From assembly GCF_030246845.1 (NCBI RefSeq), contig NZ_CP126889.1, forward strand, positions 2,356,001-2,420,000: a stretch of 64,000 bases of DNA. The letters run 5' to 3'. Source of the stretch: Enhydrobacter sp. Lineage in GTDB: Bacteria; Pseudomonadota; Alphaproteobacteria; Reyranellales; Reyranellaceae. The notes under the pieces were generated by a model, which was not told where the DNA came from, did not search any database, and saw only the letters and a program-made list of their open reading frames with translations. How positions within the stretch are numbered: position 1 is the stretch's first letter; each line of letters begins with the position of its first letter. Shown one piece after another: positions 27,792 to 35,603 of this stretch. Position numbers and translations under genes: made by a program.

Positions 27792-27817
27792 GCTGCGTTT
27801 GCTGATCGAAACGCAGC
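27792..27817. promoter_or_regulatory. Candidate operator dyad in divergent promoter region
   Basis: A perfect 9-bp inverted repeat, GCTGCGTTT and AAACGCAGC, with an 8-base spacer. It lies in the 195-base gap between the divergent MFS and PEP-mutase-family genes, 58 bases before one start and 113 before the other. It suits a dimeric regulator. No regulator is encoded beside it. Confidence 0.45.
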
Positions 27818-27874
27818 GCTGCATTGCATCGACGGCCTTGCTAGGAAGAACAGGTGGAATCTCGAGGAGCCATC

Positions 27875-28732
27875 ATGCACTGGACCGACCGCCGCAAACG
27901 CTTCCGTGCTGTTCTCGCTGCAGAACGCTGCATCCATCCGGCTTCGGTCCATGACGCGATCTCCGCGCGGATTGCCGAGGATCTCGGCTTCGAGATCGGC
28001 ATGTTCGCCGGCTCGGTTGCCTCCATGGCGGTGCTGGGCGCGCCCGATCTGATCGTGCTGACGCTGTCGGAATTCGCAAGCCAGGCCTATCGCATCAATC
28101 GCGCCGGCAACCTGCCGCTTCTCGTCGACGCCGATCACGGCTACGGCAATGCGCTCGGCGTGAAGCGCACGGTCGAGGAGCTGGAGACCGCCGGCGTCTC
28201 GGCTCTCAGCATCGAGGACACGGAGCTGCCGCAGCCCTTCGGTGCGACAAGACCGCGGCTGGTCAGCCTCGCGGAAGGCGTGGGCAAGATGAAGGCGGCG
28301 CTGGCTGGCCGTCAGGATCCGACGCTCTGCATCGCCGGCCGCACGAGCGCCGTCCAGATCAACGGGCTGGACGACGCCATCGCGCGCGGCAAGGCCTATG
28401 AGCAGGCTGGCGTCGATGCACTGTTCTTCGTCGGTCTGCGCACGCGGGCCGAGCTCGACGCGATCTCGTCGGCCACGACCTTGCCGCTCGTCCTGGGCAG
28501 CGCCTCCGGCGAGCTCGCCGATCCTTCCTATCTGGCGGCGCGCCGCGTGCGCGTCGCGCTGCAGGGGCATCAGCCCTTCGCAGCGGCGGTGAAGGCCGTG
28601 CACGATACCTTGAAGGCCTTGCGCGAGGGCACATCCCCGGCGAAGCTCGCGGGCATCGCCGACGTCGAGCTCATGAAGCGCGTCACGCGCGATGCGGACT
28701 ATGCGGGCTGGACGAAGGCCTTCCTGTCCTGA
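27875..28732 (+). CDS. Isocitrate lyase/PEP mutase-family protein (oxaloacetate decarboxylase-like)
   Basis: A 285-residue TIM-barrel protein. The Mg-binding segment VDADHGYGNALG (about residue 88) and IEDTELPQPFG are typical of the family. The isocitrate-lyase catalytic KKCGH loop is missing, replaced by a gap before CIAGRTSAV. The pattern GRTSAVQINGLDDAIARGKAYEQAG resembles the oxaloacetate decarboxylase/methylisocitrate-lyase-like branch rather than PEP mutase. It probably cleaves or decarboxylates a 2-oxo or malate-type acid. It is divergent from the MFS gene. The ATG at 27875 begins the conserved HWTDRRKRFRAVL. Confidence 0.87.
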   Translation: MHWTDRRKRFRAVLAAERCIHPASVHDAISARIAEDLGFEIGMFAGSVASMAVLGAPDLIVLTLSEFASQAYRINRAGNLPLLVDADHGYGNALGVKRTVEELETAGVSALSIEDTELPQPFGATRPRLVSLAEGVGKMKAALAGRQDPTLCIAGRTSAVQINGLDDAIARGKAYEQAGVDALFFVGLRTRAELDAISSATTLPLVLGSASGELADPSYLAARRVRVALQGHQPFAAAVKAVHDTLKALREGTSPAKLAGIADVELMKRVTRDADYAGWTKAFLS

Positions 28733-28759
28733 CGGTCCGCGATCGGCAGGACAGGAGGG

Positions 28760-28957
28760 TCAGCGCCTCAGGCTTTGCTTCGAAGACGCCCGATCGCTGA
28801 CCGCAGGCCGGGGGAAGCCTGGCGGACGCTTTCCTTCGGAGGCTTCCTCGGCGGCGCCATTGGAACTGGATTGCTGACTGAGGGCGTCGTGCACCAGCAT
28901 CCGGCGTACGGCAGCATCATGTCCAGGATTGAGCTTGTCGGGGACAGGCTTCGCCAT
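28760..28957 (-). CDS. Possible 65-residue basic protein
   Basis: A small frame opening MAKPVPDKLNPGHDAAVRRM and ending in a Ser/Arg-rich tail (RASSKQSLRR). The N-terminal half could form a helix and the rest looks disordered. It occupies part of the 400-base gap between two plus-strand genes. Upstream on its strand lies an AT-rich TATATAGG stretch (28999-29006) that could be a -10 region. No clear Shine-Dalgarno and no family are recognised. Confidence 0.35.
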   Translation of the reverse strand: MAKPVPDKLNPGHDAAVRRMLVHDALSQQSSSNGAAEEASEGKRPPGFPRPAVSDRASSKQSLRR

Positions 28958-29032
28958 GGCAACACCCGTATGAAGTCCAACACCTGCGCAACCGTGGCCT
29001 ATATAGCGCGCTCCGCGATTTATGGGTAGGGG

Positions 29033-29070
29033 GCGGAACGATCGCGCCGGCGCCATCGCTATCGTTCCGC
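29033..29070. promoter_or_regulatory. 10-bp perfect inverted repeat upstream of SDR gene
   Basis: GCGGAACGAT and ATCGTTCCGC with an 18-base spacer, 63 bases before the SDR start codon. The size would suit either an operator or a leader stem-loop; there is no T-run. The rest of the 28733-29133 gap holds only the possible small minus-strand gene. Confidence 0.45.
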
Positions 29071-29133
29071 TCCTCAAGACGCTCGAGGAACTTAAATCGT
29101 GACAGGTCGGCAGCAAACGTCTTGAGTGTGGCG

Positions 29134-29877
29134 ATGGAAAATCTGTTCGATCTTACGGGCAAGGTGGCATTGGTGACCGGCGGCAGCCGCGGACTGGGCT
29201 ACCAGATGGTCAAGGCGTTCGCCCGGCACGGGGCCGATGTGTTCGTCACCAGCCGCAAGCTCGAGGCCTGCGAGAAGGTCGCCGCTGAGGTGAAGGCCCT
29301 CGGCCGGCGCGCCGTGGCCCATGCCTGCAACGTCGCCAACTGGCAGGAACTGGACGGTCTCGTCGACGCGGCCTACGCCGCGTTCGGCAAGGTCGATATC
29401 CTGGTGAACAATGCCGGCTCCTCGCCGCTCGCGCCGTCGTCGCTGGAAACGCCCGAGCAGCTCTTCGACCGCATCGTGTCGCTGAATTTCAAGGGGCCGT
29501 TCCGCCTCATGTCCCTGGTCGGCAGCCGCATGGCGGCGGGCGAGGGCGGGTCGATCATCAACATCTCGAGCGCCGGCGCCCTGCGCCCGCGACCGCAGAT
29601 CGCGCCCTACGCCGGCGCCAAGGCGGCGCTCAACGCCATCACCGAGGCCTTCGCCTTCGAATATGGACCGAAGGTACGGGTGAACACCATCTCGCCCGGA
29701 CGCTTCCTGACCGACGTGTCGAAGGCGTGGAGCGAGGAGCACAAGCTCAACAGCACGGCGGCTCTGAAACGCAGCGGCCGGCCGGAGGAGATCGTCACGG
29801 CCGCGCTCTATCTCGCCTCGCCGAGATCGAGCTTCACCACCGGATCGGTCGTGCGCGTCGATGGAGGGATCGCCTGA
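29134..29877 (+). CDS. Short-chain dehydrogenase/reductase
   Basis: A 247-residue classical SDR. It has cofactor motif TGGSRGLG (about residue 17), NNAG, catalytic Ser in IISSAG (as NISSAG), and YAGAKAA providing the Tyr/Lys pair. The C-terminal SSFTTGSVVRVDGG is typical of glucose-1-dehydrogenase/FabG-like enzymes. The ATG at 29134 is preferred over a TTG twelve bases upstream. Its TGA overlaps the ATG of the next gene, so it is co-translated with a zinc alcohol dehydrogenase. The two could interconvert an alcohol and a ketone or aldehyde in one pathway. Confidence 0.92.
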   Translation: MENLFDLTGKVALVTGGSRGLGYQMVKAFARHGADVFVTSRKLEACEKVAAEVKALGRRAVAHACNVANWQELDGLVDAAYAAFGKVDILVNNAGSSPLAPSSLETPEQLFDRIVSLNFKGPFRLMSLVGSRMAAGEGGSIINISSAGALRPRPQIAPYAGAKAALNAITEAFAFEYGPKVRVNTISPGRFLTDVSKAWSEEHKLNSTAALKRSGRPEEIVTAALYLASPRSSFTTGSVVRVDGGIA

Positions 29878-31007
29878 TGAAGATGAAAGCTGCCGTCCTC
29901 ACCCGCTGCGGCGCCCCGCGTCCGTTCGCCAGGAGCAAGCCCATCGAGGTGCTCGAGGTCGATCTCGATCCGCCCGGCGAGGGCGAGGTGCTGGTGAAGG
30001 TGGGCGGCGCCGGGCTCTGCCACTCGGATCTGTCGATGGTCAACGGCGACCGCCCGCGGCCGACGCCGATCGTGCTCGGCCACGAGGGCTCCGGCGAGAT
30101 CGTTGAGGTCGGCGCGGGCGTGCACGACGTCAAGGCGGGCGACCATATCTGCTTCACCTTCAACGTGAGCTGCGGCCGCTGCCGGCGCTGTCTCGAGGGC
30201 CGGCCCTATATCTGCGAGCGCGCGATCACGCCGCGCGCCGCCGGACAGCTCCTGTCGGGCCACCATCGGCTCCATCTCGACGGCAAGCCGGTGAACCACC
30301 AGTCCGGGGTCTCCTGCTTTGCCGAATACGCCGTCGTCGATCGCGGCTCGGTGGTGGTGATCGACAGCAGCCTGCCGCTCGACCTCGCCGCGCTGTTCGG
30401 CTGCGCCGTGGTGACCGGCGTCGGCGCCGTGGTCAATACCGCGCAGATCCAGCCGGGCAGCTCGGTCGCGGTCGTGGGTCTGGGCGGCGTCGGCCTGAGC
30501 GGATTGCTGGGCGCCGTCCTCGCCGGCGCCGGCAAGATCGTCGCCATCGATCTCTCCGACGAGAAGCTCGGCCTTGCCCGCCAGCTCGGCGCCACCGACA
30601 CGGTGAACGCCAGGGACGCCGACCATGTGCAGCAGGTGCGCGACCTCACGGGCGGCGGCGTGGACTACGCCTTCGATTTCGCCGGCACGATCAAGGCGAT
30701 GGAGACGGCCTATCTCGCGACCCGGTGGGGTGGCACGACCGTCTCGGCCGGCCTGTCGCCGATCACCGCGGACTTCTCCTTCAAGCAGAGCCTGCTGGTG
30801 AGCGAGGAGAAGACCATCAAGGGCAGCTACATGGGAAGCTGCGTGCCGGTGCGCGACATCCCGCGCTTCATCTCGCTCTACCAGCAGGGACGGCTGCCGG
30901 TCGACCGCATGGTGAGCCAGCGCGTCGGATTCGCAGAGCTGAACGAAGGCTTCGATCGCCTGCAGGAGGTCGCCACCGTGCGCCAGGTCCTGGTGCCGCA
31001 CGGCTGA
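29877..31007 (+). CDS. Zinc-dependent alcohol dehydrogenase (class III-like MDR)
   Basis: A 376-residue medium-chain dehydrogenase. It has catalytic-zinc residues in GLCHSDLS and GHEGSGE, the four-cysteine structural zinc site in SCGRCRRCLEGRPYICERA, and the Rossmann motif GLGGVGLSGLLGAVLAGAG. Length and the presence of both zinc sites match class III-like alcohol dehydrogenases that oxidise alcohols or hydroxymethyl adducts. It overlaps the SDR gene by one base. It ends 10 bases before a convergent nitroreductase gene. Confidence 0.92.
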   Translation: MKMKAAVLTRCGAPRPFARSKPIEVLEVDLDPPGEGEVLVKVGGAGLCHSDLSMVNGDRPRPTPIVLGHEGSGEIVEVGAGVHDVKAGDHICFTFNVSCGRCRRCLEGRPYICERAITPRAAGQLLSGHHRLHLDGKPVNHQSGVSCFAEYAVVDRGSVVVIDSSLPLDLAALFGCAVVTGVGAVVNTAQIQPGSSVAVVGLGGVGLSGLLGAVLAGAGKIVAIDLSDEKLGLARQLGATDTVNARDADHVQQVRDLTGGGVDYAFDFAGTIKAMETAYLATRWGGTTVSAGLSPITADFSFKQSLLVSEEKTIKGSYMGSCVPVRDIPRFISLYQQGRLPVDRMVSQRVGFAELNEGFDRLQEVATVRQVLVPHG

Positions 31008-31017
31008 CAAAGCTGCG

Positions 31018-31854
31018 TCAGCGGATCTCGAAGCCGAGGCTCGCCAGCGCCGTGCGCATCCGTTCGCGGCCGTTCATCGACTTGATGGGGCCCAGGCGGT
31101 TCAGCACGCGCTGCGTCCAGGTCGCCGCCTGCAGCTCGTGACGCTGCGAGAATTGGGTCATCTCGGCGTCGTACATCGGGCGGAGCGCTGCCTCGCGTCC
31201 GGCATCGTAGTGCTCGCGATGGAGCACCACGCCCTGCGGCAGGCGCGGCTTCACCTCGCCCGCGCCTGTTTCCGTCGCATAGCCGACGCAAAGACCGAAC
31301 ACCACGAAAGCCTGCTTCGGCAGGTGGAGCAACCCGGCGACGCGCACCGGATCGTTGCGCATCGCCCCGATATAGACCGTGCCGAGACCGAGCGACTCGG
31401 CCGCAACCACGGCATTCTGCGCCGCCAGCGCCACATCGATGCAGGCGACCATGAAGGTCTCCAGCCAGGGCATGCACTCGAAGCCTGTTTTCTGCGCATC
31501 GGAGACTCGCTGATTGCGCGCCATGTCGGCGACCCAGGCGATGAAAAGCGGGCACTGTTCGATGTGCTTCTGGCCGCCGGCGATCTCGGCCAGGACCTTC
31601 TTCCTGGCAGGATCGGTCACCGCGATGGCCGAGCACCACTGCATGTTGGAGCTGGTGGCGGCCGATTGCGCCGCCGCGACCAGCGTCTCGAGCGTGCCGT
31701 CCGGCACCGGATCGGGCTTGTAGCCGCGCACCGATCGATGCTCCATCAGGCCCGCGATGGTCGCGTTCCATGGGCCTGCGGGCGGAATGGCTGCGCCGTA
31801 GCGCCGACCGAGGGCTCCTTCCTTGTCCGGGTGCTTCGGCGTCAGCGTGTCCAT
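31018..31854 (-). CDS. Nitroreductase-family protein (NfsA-like)
   Basis: A 278-residue FMN-dependent oxidoreductase. It has the N-terminal HRSVRGYKPDPVP motif of NADPH-dependent nitroreductases, AAAQSAATSSNMQWCSA, and the central LGTVYIGAMRNDPVRVAGLL region. Such enzymes reduce nitro groups, quinones or flavins. Its start overlaps the end of the MFS gene by 13 bases, so it belongs to the same operon. It could be a flavin reductase for neighbouring monooxygenases, but it is transcribed separately from them. Confidence 0.87.
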   Translation of the reverse strand: MDTLTPKHPDKEGALGRRYGAAIPPAGPWNATIAGLMEHRSVRGYKPDPVPDGTLETLVAAAQSAATSSNMQWCSAIAVTDPARKKVLAEIAGGQKHIEQCPLFIAWVADMARNQRVSDAQKTGFECMPWLETFMVACIDVALAAQNAVVAAESLGLGTVYIGAMRNDPVRVAGLLHLPKQAFVVFGLCVGYATETGAGEVKPRLPQGVVLHREHYDAGREAALRPMYDAEMTQFSQRHELQAATWTQRVLNRLGPIKSMNGRERMRTALASLGFEIR

Positions 31855-33095
31855 GCGGGGCTTCCTTGTGGCTTGTGGCGGGTGACGGCCGTCACCAGCG
31901 CGAGAAGGATGAAGGCGACGACGATGGCGTAGATCGTCTGTGGCCGGCCGTGGTCCATCAGCCAGCCGTAGGTCAGGGGCGCGATCATGCCGCCGAGATT
32001 GAAGCCGGTGCTGACGAAGCCGAACACCTTGCCGAACGAGCCCGGCGGCGTCACCGCCCGCACCATCATGTCCCGGCTGGGCTGGATCATGCCGTTCAAC
32101 AGCCCGCCGACGGACATCACCAGAACGAGGACGATGCCGGGCATGGCGACCCAGCCCATGAGAATCGCCATGGTCGAGGTGAAGGCGAAGCCGACCGCGG
32201 CCACCCGTTCGTGATGCGGCGTGCGATCGGCGACGACGCCGCCCAGCAGCACGCCGAGCGCGCTCATCAGCAGGAAGCCGGAGAGAGCGACGTTCGAGAT
32301 CGCCGCCGGCGTGCCGTGCAGGGCCTGCTGGCTCACGACGGTGTAGGTCTGGATGCCGCCATTGGCCATCGCCAGGCACAGGAAGAAGAAGAGGTTGCGC
32401 AGAACCGGCGCGCTGAGCAGCAGGTCGAGCCCGACCTTGTGATCGGTCTGCTTCACCGCCGGCGCCGCCTTGCGCGTCCACTTCGGCAGGACATGGCCGG
32501 CGACGACCAGCAGCATCGCCGCGGCGAAGGAGAGGACGGCGGCGGCAAGGAAGGCGCCATGCCAGCCCCAGATGGCCGCACAGCCGATGACGAAGGCGGG
32601 CGTCACGCCGCTGCCCGCGTAGCCCGCGAAGGTGTGGATGGAAAAGGCCTTGCCGATACGCTTGCCGTCGATCGTGGCCGACAGGATCGAATAGTCGGCG
32701 GGGTGATAGACCGTGTTCGCCACACCCAGAAGCCCGTAGGCGATGATGAAGGCCCAGTAGCTGGGCAGCAAAGCGGCGATGGCGATCGCGACGGCGCCCA
32801 CGATCAGGCCGGCGGTCAGCATGGCCCGCGGCCCGATGCGGTCCACCAGGAAGCCGGCCGGCGTCTGCAGCAGCGCCGAGGCGACATTGAAGGCGGTGAG
32901 CGCCAGCGCGATGTCGGTGTAGCTGACGCCGAACGCCTCGCGGACCTGCCCGAAGATCGGCGGCAGCAGCATGATGTGGACATGGCTCACGAAGTGAACA
33001 GCCGAGATCAGCGCCACGACCTTGGCGTCCTTGCGCCAACCCTCGGTCAATCCGGGATCGGCCGCGAGGTCGAGCGGTTCACTCGTCGACGACAT
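31842..33095 (-). CDS. MFS transporter
   Basis: A 417-residue major facilitator permease with twelve predicted membrane helices. The motif VDRIGPRAML lies between helices 2 and 3 and GVVADRTPHHER is the matching loop in the second half. It opens with a cytoplasmic leader (EPLDLAADPGLTEGWRKDAK). Its start overlaps the end of the fumarylacetoacetate-hydrolase-type gene by 17 bases, so uptake or export of a compound handled by that enzyme is likely. Confidence 0.9.
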   Translation of the reverse strand: MSSTSEPLDLAADPGLTEGWRKDAKVVALISAVHFVSHVHIMLLPPIFGQVREAFGVSYTDIALALTAFNVASALLQTPAGFLVDRIGPRAMLTAGLIVGAVAIAIAALLPSYWAFIIAYGLLGVANTVYHPADYSILSATIDGKRIGKAFSIHTFAGYAGSGVTPAFVIGCAAIWGWHGAFLAAAVLSFAAAMLLVVAGHVLPKWTRKAAPAVKQTDHKVGLDLLLSAPVLRNLFFFLCLAMANGGIQTYTVVSQQALHGTPAAISNVALSGFLLMSALGVLLGGVVADRTPHHERVAAVGFAFTSTMAILMGWVAMPGIVLVLVMSVGGLLNGMIQPSRDMMVRAVTPPGSFGKVFGFVSTGFNLGGMIAPLTYGWLMDHGRPQTIYAIVVAFILLALVTAVTRHKPQGSPAWTR

Positions 33096-33921
33096 TGACG
33101 TTCAAAGTCCCGATTCCGGAGATCTCGACCTCGACCTTGTCGCCCGCCTTCATCCAGAGCGGCGGCGTTCGGCCGAGCCCGACGCCTTCCGGCGTGCCCG
33201 TCGCGATGATGTCACCGGGTTCGAGCCAGGTGACGGTGGAGAGATACTCGATGATGGTGGCGACGTCGAAGATCATGTGGTCGGTCGTATCGTGCTGCAC
33301 GACGGTGCCGTTCAGCCGCGTCGTCAGCGTCAGCGCCTGCGGATCGGGGATGACGTCGGCGGTCACCAACCACGGGCCGAGCGGGCCGGTTGCCGGGAAA
33401 TTCTTGCCGGCGGTCACCGAATGCTTCTGGAAATCGCGCACGCTTGCATCGAGGAAGCAGGTGTAGCCCGCGATCACCGACAGGGCCTGCGCCCGGGGCA
33501 CGTGCCGGCAGCGTTGGCCGATCACGACGGCCAGCTCGCCTTCGAAGTCGAAGGCGATCGAGGCGCTGGGACGAACGATGTCGCCGCCGGACGCAACCAG
33601 CGTGCTGTGCAGACGAGAGAAAACGCTGGGCTGTGCCGGACGCTCGCGACCGACCTCGCCGACATGGCTCGCATAGTTGAGGCCGATGCAGAGGATCTTG
33701 TCGGGGTTGGGGACGACGGGCAGCAATTCCACCGCATCGAGGGTGAAGTCCGCCTTGTGGTTGCGAGCGGCGGCGGAAAGATCGGCGAGTCCGTTGTCGG
33801 CAAGGGCGTCACGCAGTGTTGCCCAACGCCCCTCGAACCGCGTCGACAGATCGACGATTCCTTCCTCGACGACAGCGCCGAACCTTTGCACGCCCGCATG
33901 GCGGAAACTGGCCAACCGCAT
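33079..33921 (-). CDS. Fumarylacetoacetate hydrolase-family protein
   Basis: A 280-residue FAH-fold enzyme with a short N-terminal domain and the catalytic core from about residue 70. LCIGLNYASHVGE, the metal ligands in AFDFEGELAVVIG, and PGDIIATGTPEGVG are all present. Members hydrolyse C-C bonds of oxo-diacids, hydrate dienoates or decarboxylate oxaloacetate. Genomic pairing with an MFS carrier and a nitroreductase suggests aromatic breakdown; the exact substrate cannot be read. Confidence 0.92.
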   Translation of the reverse strand: MRLASFRHAGVQRFGAVVEEGIVDLSTRFEGRWATLRDALADNGLADLSAAARNHKADFTLDAVELLPVVPNPDKILCIGLNYASHVGEVGRERPAQPSVFSRLHSTLVASGGDIVRPSASIAFDFEGELAVVIGQRCRHVPRAQALSVIAGYTCFLDASVRDFQKHSVTAGKNFPATGPLGPWLVTADVIPDPQALTLTTRLNGTVVQHDTTDHMIFDVATIIEYLSTVTWLEPGDIIATGTPEGVGLGRTPPLWMKAGDKVEVEISGIGTLNVNVVDE

Positions 33922-33978
33922 CGGCAGACCATGCCAGTGGACCGTTAGGTGTCAAGGCACGGGAACGTGACGCCGCTC

Positions 33979-34404
33979 TCAGGCGGCTTTCGAGCGCGGC
34001 TTTCCGGGGTAGGCGCAGTCGGCCAGGGAGGTCCGGTCGAGCTCGGCCAGGAAGGCCTCGCGCGCCGCCGCGAGCCGCCTGCGCAATCTGCATCGCGGCG
34101 TGAGCAGGCAGTGGCCGCCGTCGGCGCGGTAGCATTCCACGATCGGCTGATCCTCCTCGAGATCGCGGACGACCTCGCCCAGCGTGATCGACTCGGCGGC
34201 TCGGGCGAGCTGGAAGCCGCCGCCCGCGCCGCGCTGCGTCCGGACATAGCCCGCATCGGCCAGCCGTCGCACGACCTTGATCAGGTGGTGCCGCGAGATC
34301 GCAAATTCGCTCGCGATCTCCTCGCTGGTGAACGAACGATCGGGCTCGCCCGCGAGCCGCATCAGGGCGCGCAGGCCGAAGTCGGTGAAGGCCGTGAGGC
34401 GCAT
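33979..34404 (-). CDS. Rrf2-family regulator, NsrR-like
   Basis: A 141-residue winged-helix repressor. The opening MRLTAFTDFGLRALMRLA is typical of NsrR, and the recognition region ISRHHLIKVVRRLADAGYV fits. Three cysteines (91, 99, 105) lie where Rrf2 proteins bind an iron-sulfur cluster; residue 91 coincides with the first cluster ligand of E. coli NsrR. NsrR loses its cluster on contact with nitric oxide and releases its targets. It is divergent from a haemoglobin gene and a Ric gene, both classic NO-response genes, and a palindrome lies between. Confidence 0.88.
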   Translation of the reverse strand: MRLTAFTDFGLRALMRLAGEPDRSFTSEEIASEFAISRHHLIKVVRRLADAGYVRTQRGAGGGFQLARAAESITLGEVVRDLEEDQPIVECYRADGGHCLLTPRCRLRRRLAAAREAFLAELDRTSLADCAYPGKPRSKAA

Positions 34405-34433
34405 TGTCGCTCCGCGCTAAGAGGCATTGTAAA

Positions 34434-34460
34434 TACCTGTTTGACGACCTCAAATAGGTA
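34434..34460. promoter_or_regulatory. Candidate Rrf2/NsrR operator
   Basis: A 27-base dyad: TACCTGTTTGA, 5-base spacer, TCAAATAGGTA (11-bp arms, one mismatch). It ends two bases before the ATG of the truncated haemoglobin gene and lies 30 bases from the divergent regulator start. A bound repressor would block both transcription and ribosome access. Its spacing differs from the published 11-1-11 NsrR palindrome, so assignment to the adjacent regulator rests on position. Confidence 0.6.
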
Positions 34461-34462
34461 CC

Positions 34463-34942
34463 ATGGATACCGATTTGCTGCGAGCGGACATTGTGGCGCG
34501 GACCGGCATCGACGAGGCGATGATCGAGCGCCTGGTCCACGGCTTCTACGCCAAGGTGCGAAAGGATGTTCTTTTGGGGCCGGTCTTCGAGTCGCGTGTC
34601 GAGGACTGGAACGTGCACCTCGTCCGCATGTGCCGCTTCTGGTCGTCGGTCGCACTGTTGTCGGGAGCCTACAGCGGCAATCCCATGGCCAAGCATGTCC
34701 GGCTTCCGGTCGACGCCGCACATTTCGACCGCTGGCTCACGCTCTTCGAGGCGACGGCGGCCGAACTCTGTCCACCGTCGGCTGCCGTGCACTTCGTCGA
34801 GCGCGCCCGTCGCATCGCGCAGAGCCTCGAGCTCGGAATCGCCGTCACGGCGGGCAAATTGCCGGCGAGAGGCCAGCGCTTCTACCGCGACGGCGCTCCC
34901 GCCTCTGCCCAAGGAGAGTACCATGACAACGCCAGCCAATGA
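34463..34942 (+). CDS. Group III truncated haemoglobin
   Basis: A 159-residue globin with the group III pattern: IERLVHGFYAKVRKDVLLGPVFE in helices A-B/E, FWSSVALLSGAYSGNPMAKH with the proximal His, and HFDRWLTLFEATA in the G helix. Group III globins bind NO or O2 and are linked to nitrosative stress. The gene is divergent from an NsrR-like regulator, and its last 20 bases overlap the ATG of a Ric gene, so the two products are made together. It is somewhat longer than most (about 130-150 residues), with a C-terminal tail. Confidence 0.9.
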   Translation: MDTDLLRADIVARTGIDEAMIERLVHGFYAKVRKDVLLGPVFESRVEDWNVHLVRMCRFWSSVALLSGAYSGNPMAKHVRLPVDAAHFDRWLTLFEATAAELCPPSAAVHFVERARRIAQSLELGIAVTAGKLPARGQRFYRDGAPASAQGEYHDNASQ

Positions 34943-35603
34943 CCTTCTTGTCCGCGGCCGCACGGTCGGCGAGATCGCGGCCAGCCTTCCGGGCGCGACG
35001 GCGGTCTTCCGGCGCTTCGGGCTCGACTTTTGCTGCAAGGGCGATGTCGCGCTGGAAGAATCGGCACGGCAAGGCGGCATTGACGTCACCGAGCTCGAGC
35101 GGGCGCTGTCCGAGCTGCCGACGGACGGTAAGTCGGACGCACCGTCGGCCACGTCGGAACTGATCGACCACATCCTCGCTCGCTACCATGAAGTGCACCG
35201 GCGCGAGCTGGCCGAACTGGTGCGGCTTGCACGGAAGGTCGAACAGGTTCATGCGAAGCACGCGGCGGTGCCGCGCGGCCTCGCCGACCTCCTGGAACAG
35301 ATGGCACGCGAGCTCGAACAGCACATGTCCAAGGAGGAGCTGATCCTGTTCCCGGCAATGAGGAGCGCGATGCGAGGGCTGGAAGCGCCCATCGCACGCA
35401 TGCGTCACGAACACAACGACCACGGCCAGACGCTGCGGAAGCTGGAAGCGCTCACCAACGGCTTCACGGTGCCGTCCGGCGCCTGCCGTACATGGCACGC
35501 GCTCTATGCCGGCGCCTCGAAGCTCGCCGACGACCTGCAGCAGCATATCCATCTCGAGAACAACGTCCTGTTCCCGAGATTTGCCAAGGGGATGGCCAGC
35601 TAG
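34923..35603 (+). CDS. Iron-sulfur cluster repair di-iron protein (Ric/YtfE/ScdA)
   Basis: A 226-residue protein with an N-terminal ScdA-type domain (TVGEIAASLPGATAVFRRFG, followed by CCKG) and a hemerythrin-like di-iron domain. Metal-ligand candidates are in YHEVHRREL, EQHMSKEE, MRHEHNDHG and HIHLENN. Ric proteins restore iron-sulfur clusters damaged by NO or peroxide. The final Ser codon and the TAG stop are formed at the junction with the inserted IS element, so the original C-terminus may have differed slightly. The four-helix core is complete, so function is probably kept. Confidence 0.92.
   Translation: MTTPANDLLVRGRTVGEIAASLPGATAVFRRFGLDFCCKGDVALEESARQGGIDVTELERALSELPTDGKSDAPSATSELIDHILARYHEVHRRELAELVRLARKVEQVHAKHAAVPRGLADLLEQMARELEQHMSKEELILFPAMRSAMRGLEAPIARMRHEHNDHGQTLRKLEALTNGFTVPSGACRTWHALYAGASKLADDLQQHIHLENNVLFPRFAKGMAS

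Noticed and set aside
25982..27805. 607-codon plus-strand frame across the MFS and monooxygenase-like genes
   Set aside because: The translation is Gln/Asp/Arg-rich without membrane helices or motifs and is antisense to a clear 12-helix carrier.
31018..33039. Single 673-codon minus-strand reading across the MFS and nitroreductase genes as one fusion protein
   Set aside because: The first two-thirds is the wrong frame of the MFS gene; only the last 278 codons, from the ATG at 31854, encode a nitroreductase.
34441..34453. FNR/NNR-type box (TTGA...TCAA) upstream of the truncated haemoglobin
   Set aside because: The spacing is 5 bases, whereas FNR-type boxes need 6 between TTGA and TCAA; the sequence is better explained as the centre of the longer 27-bp palindrome.
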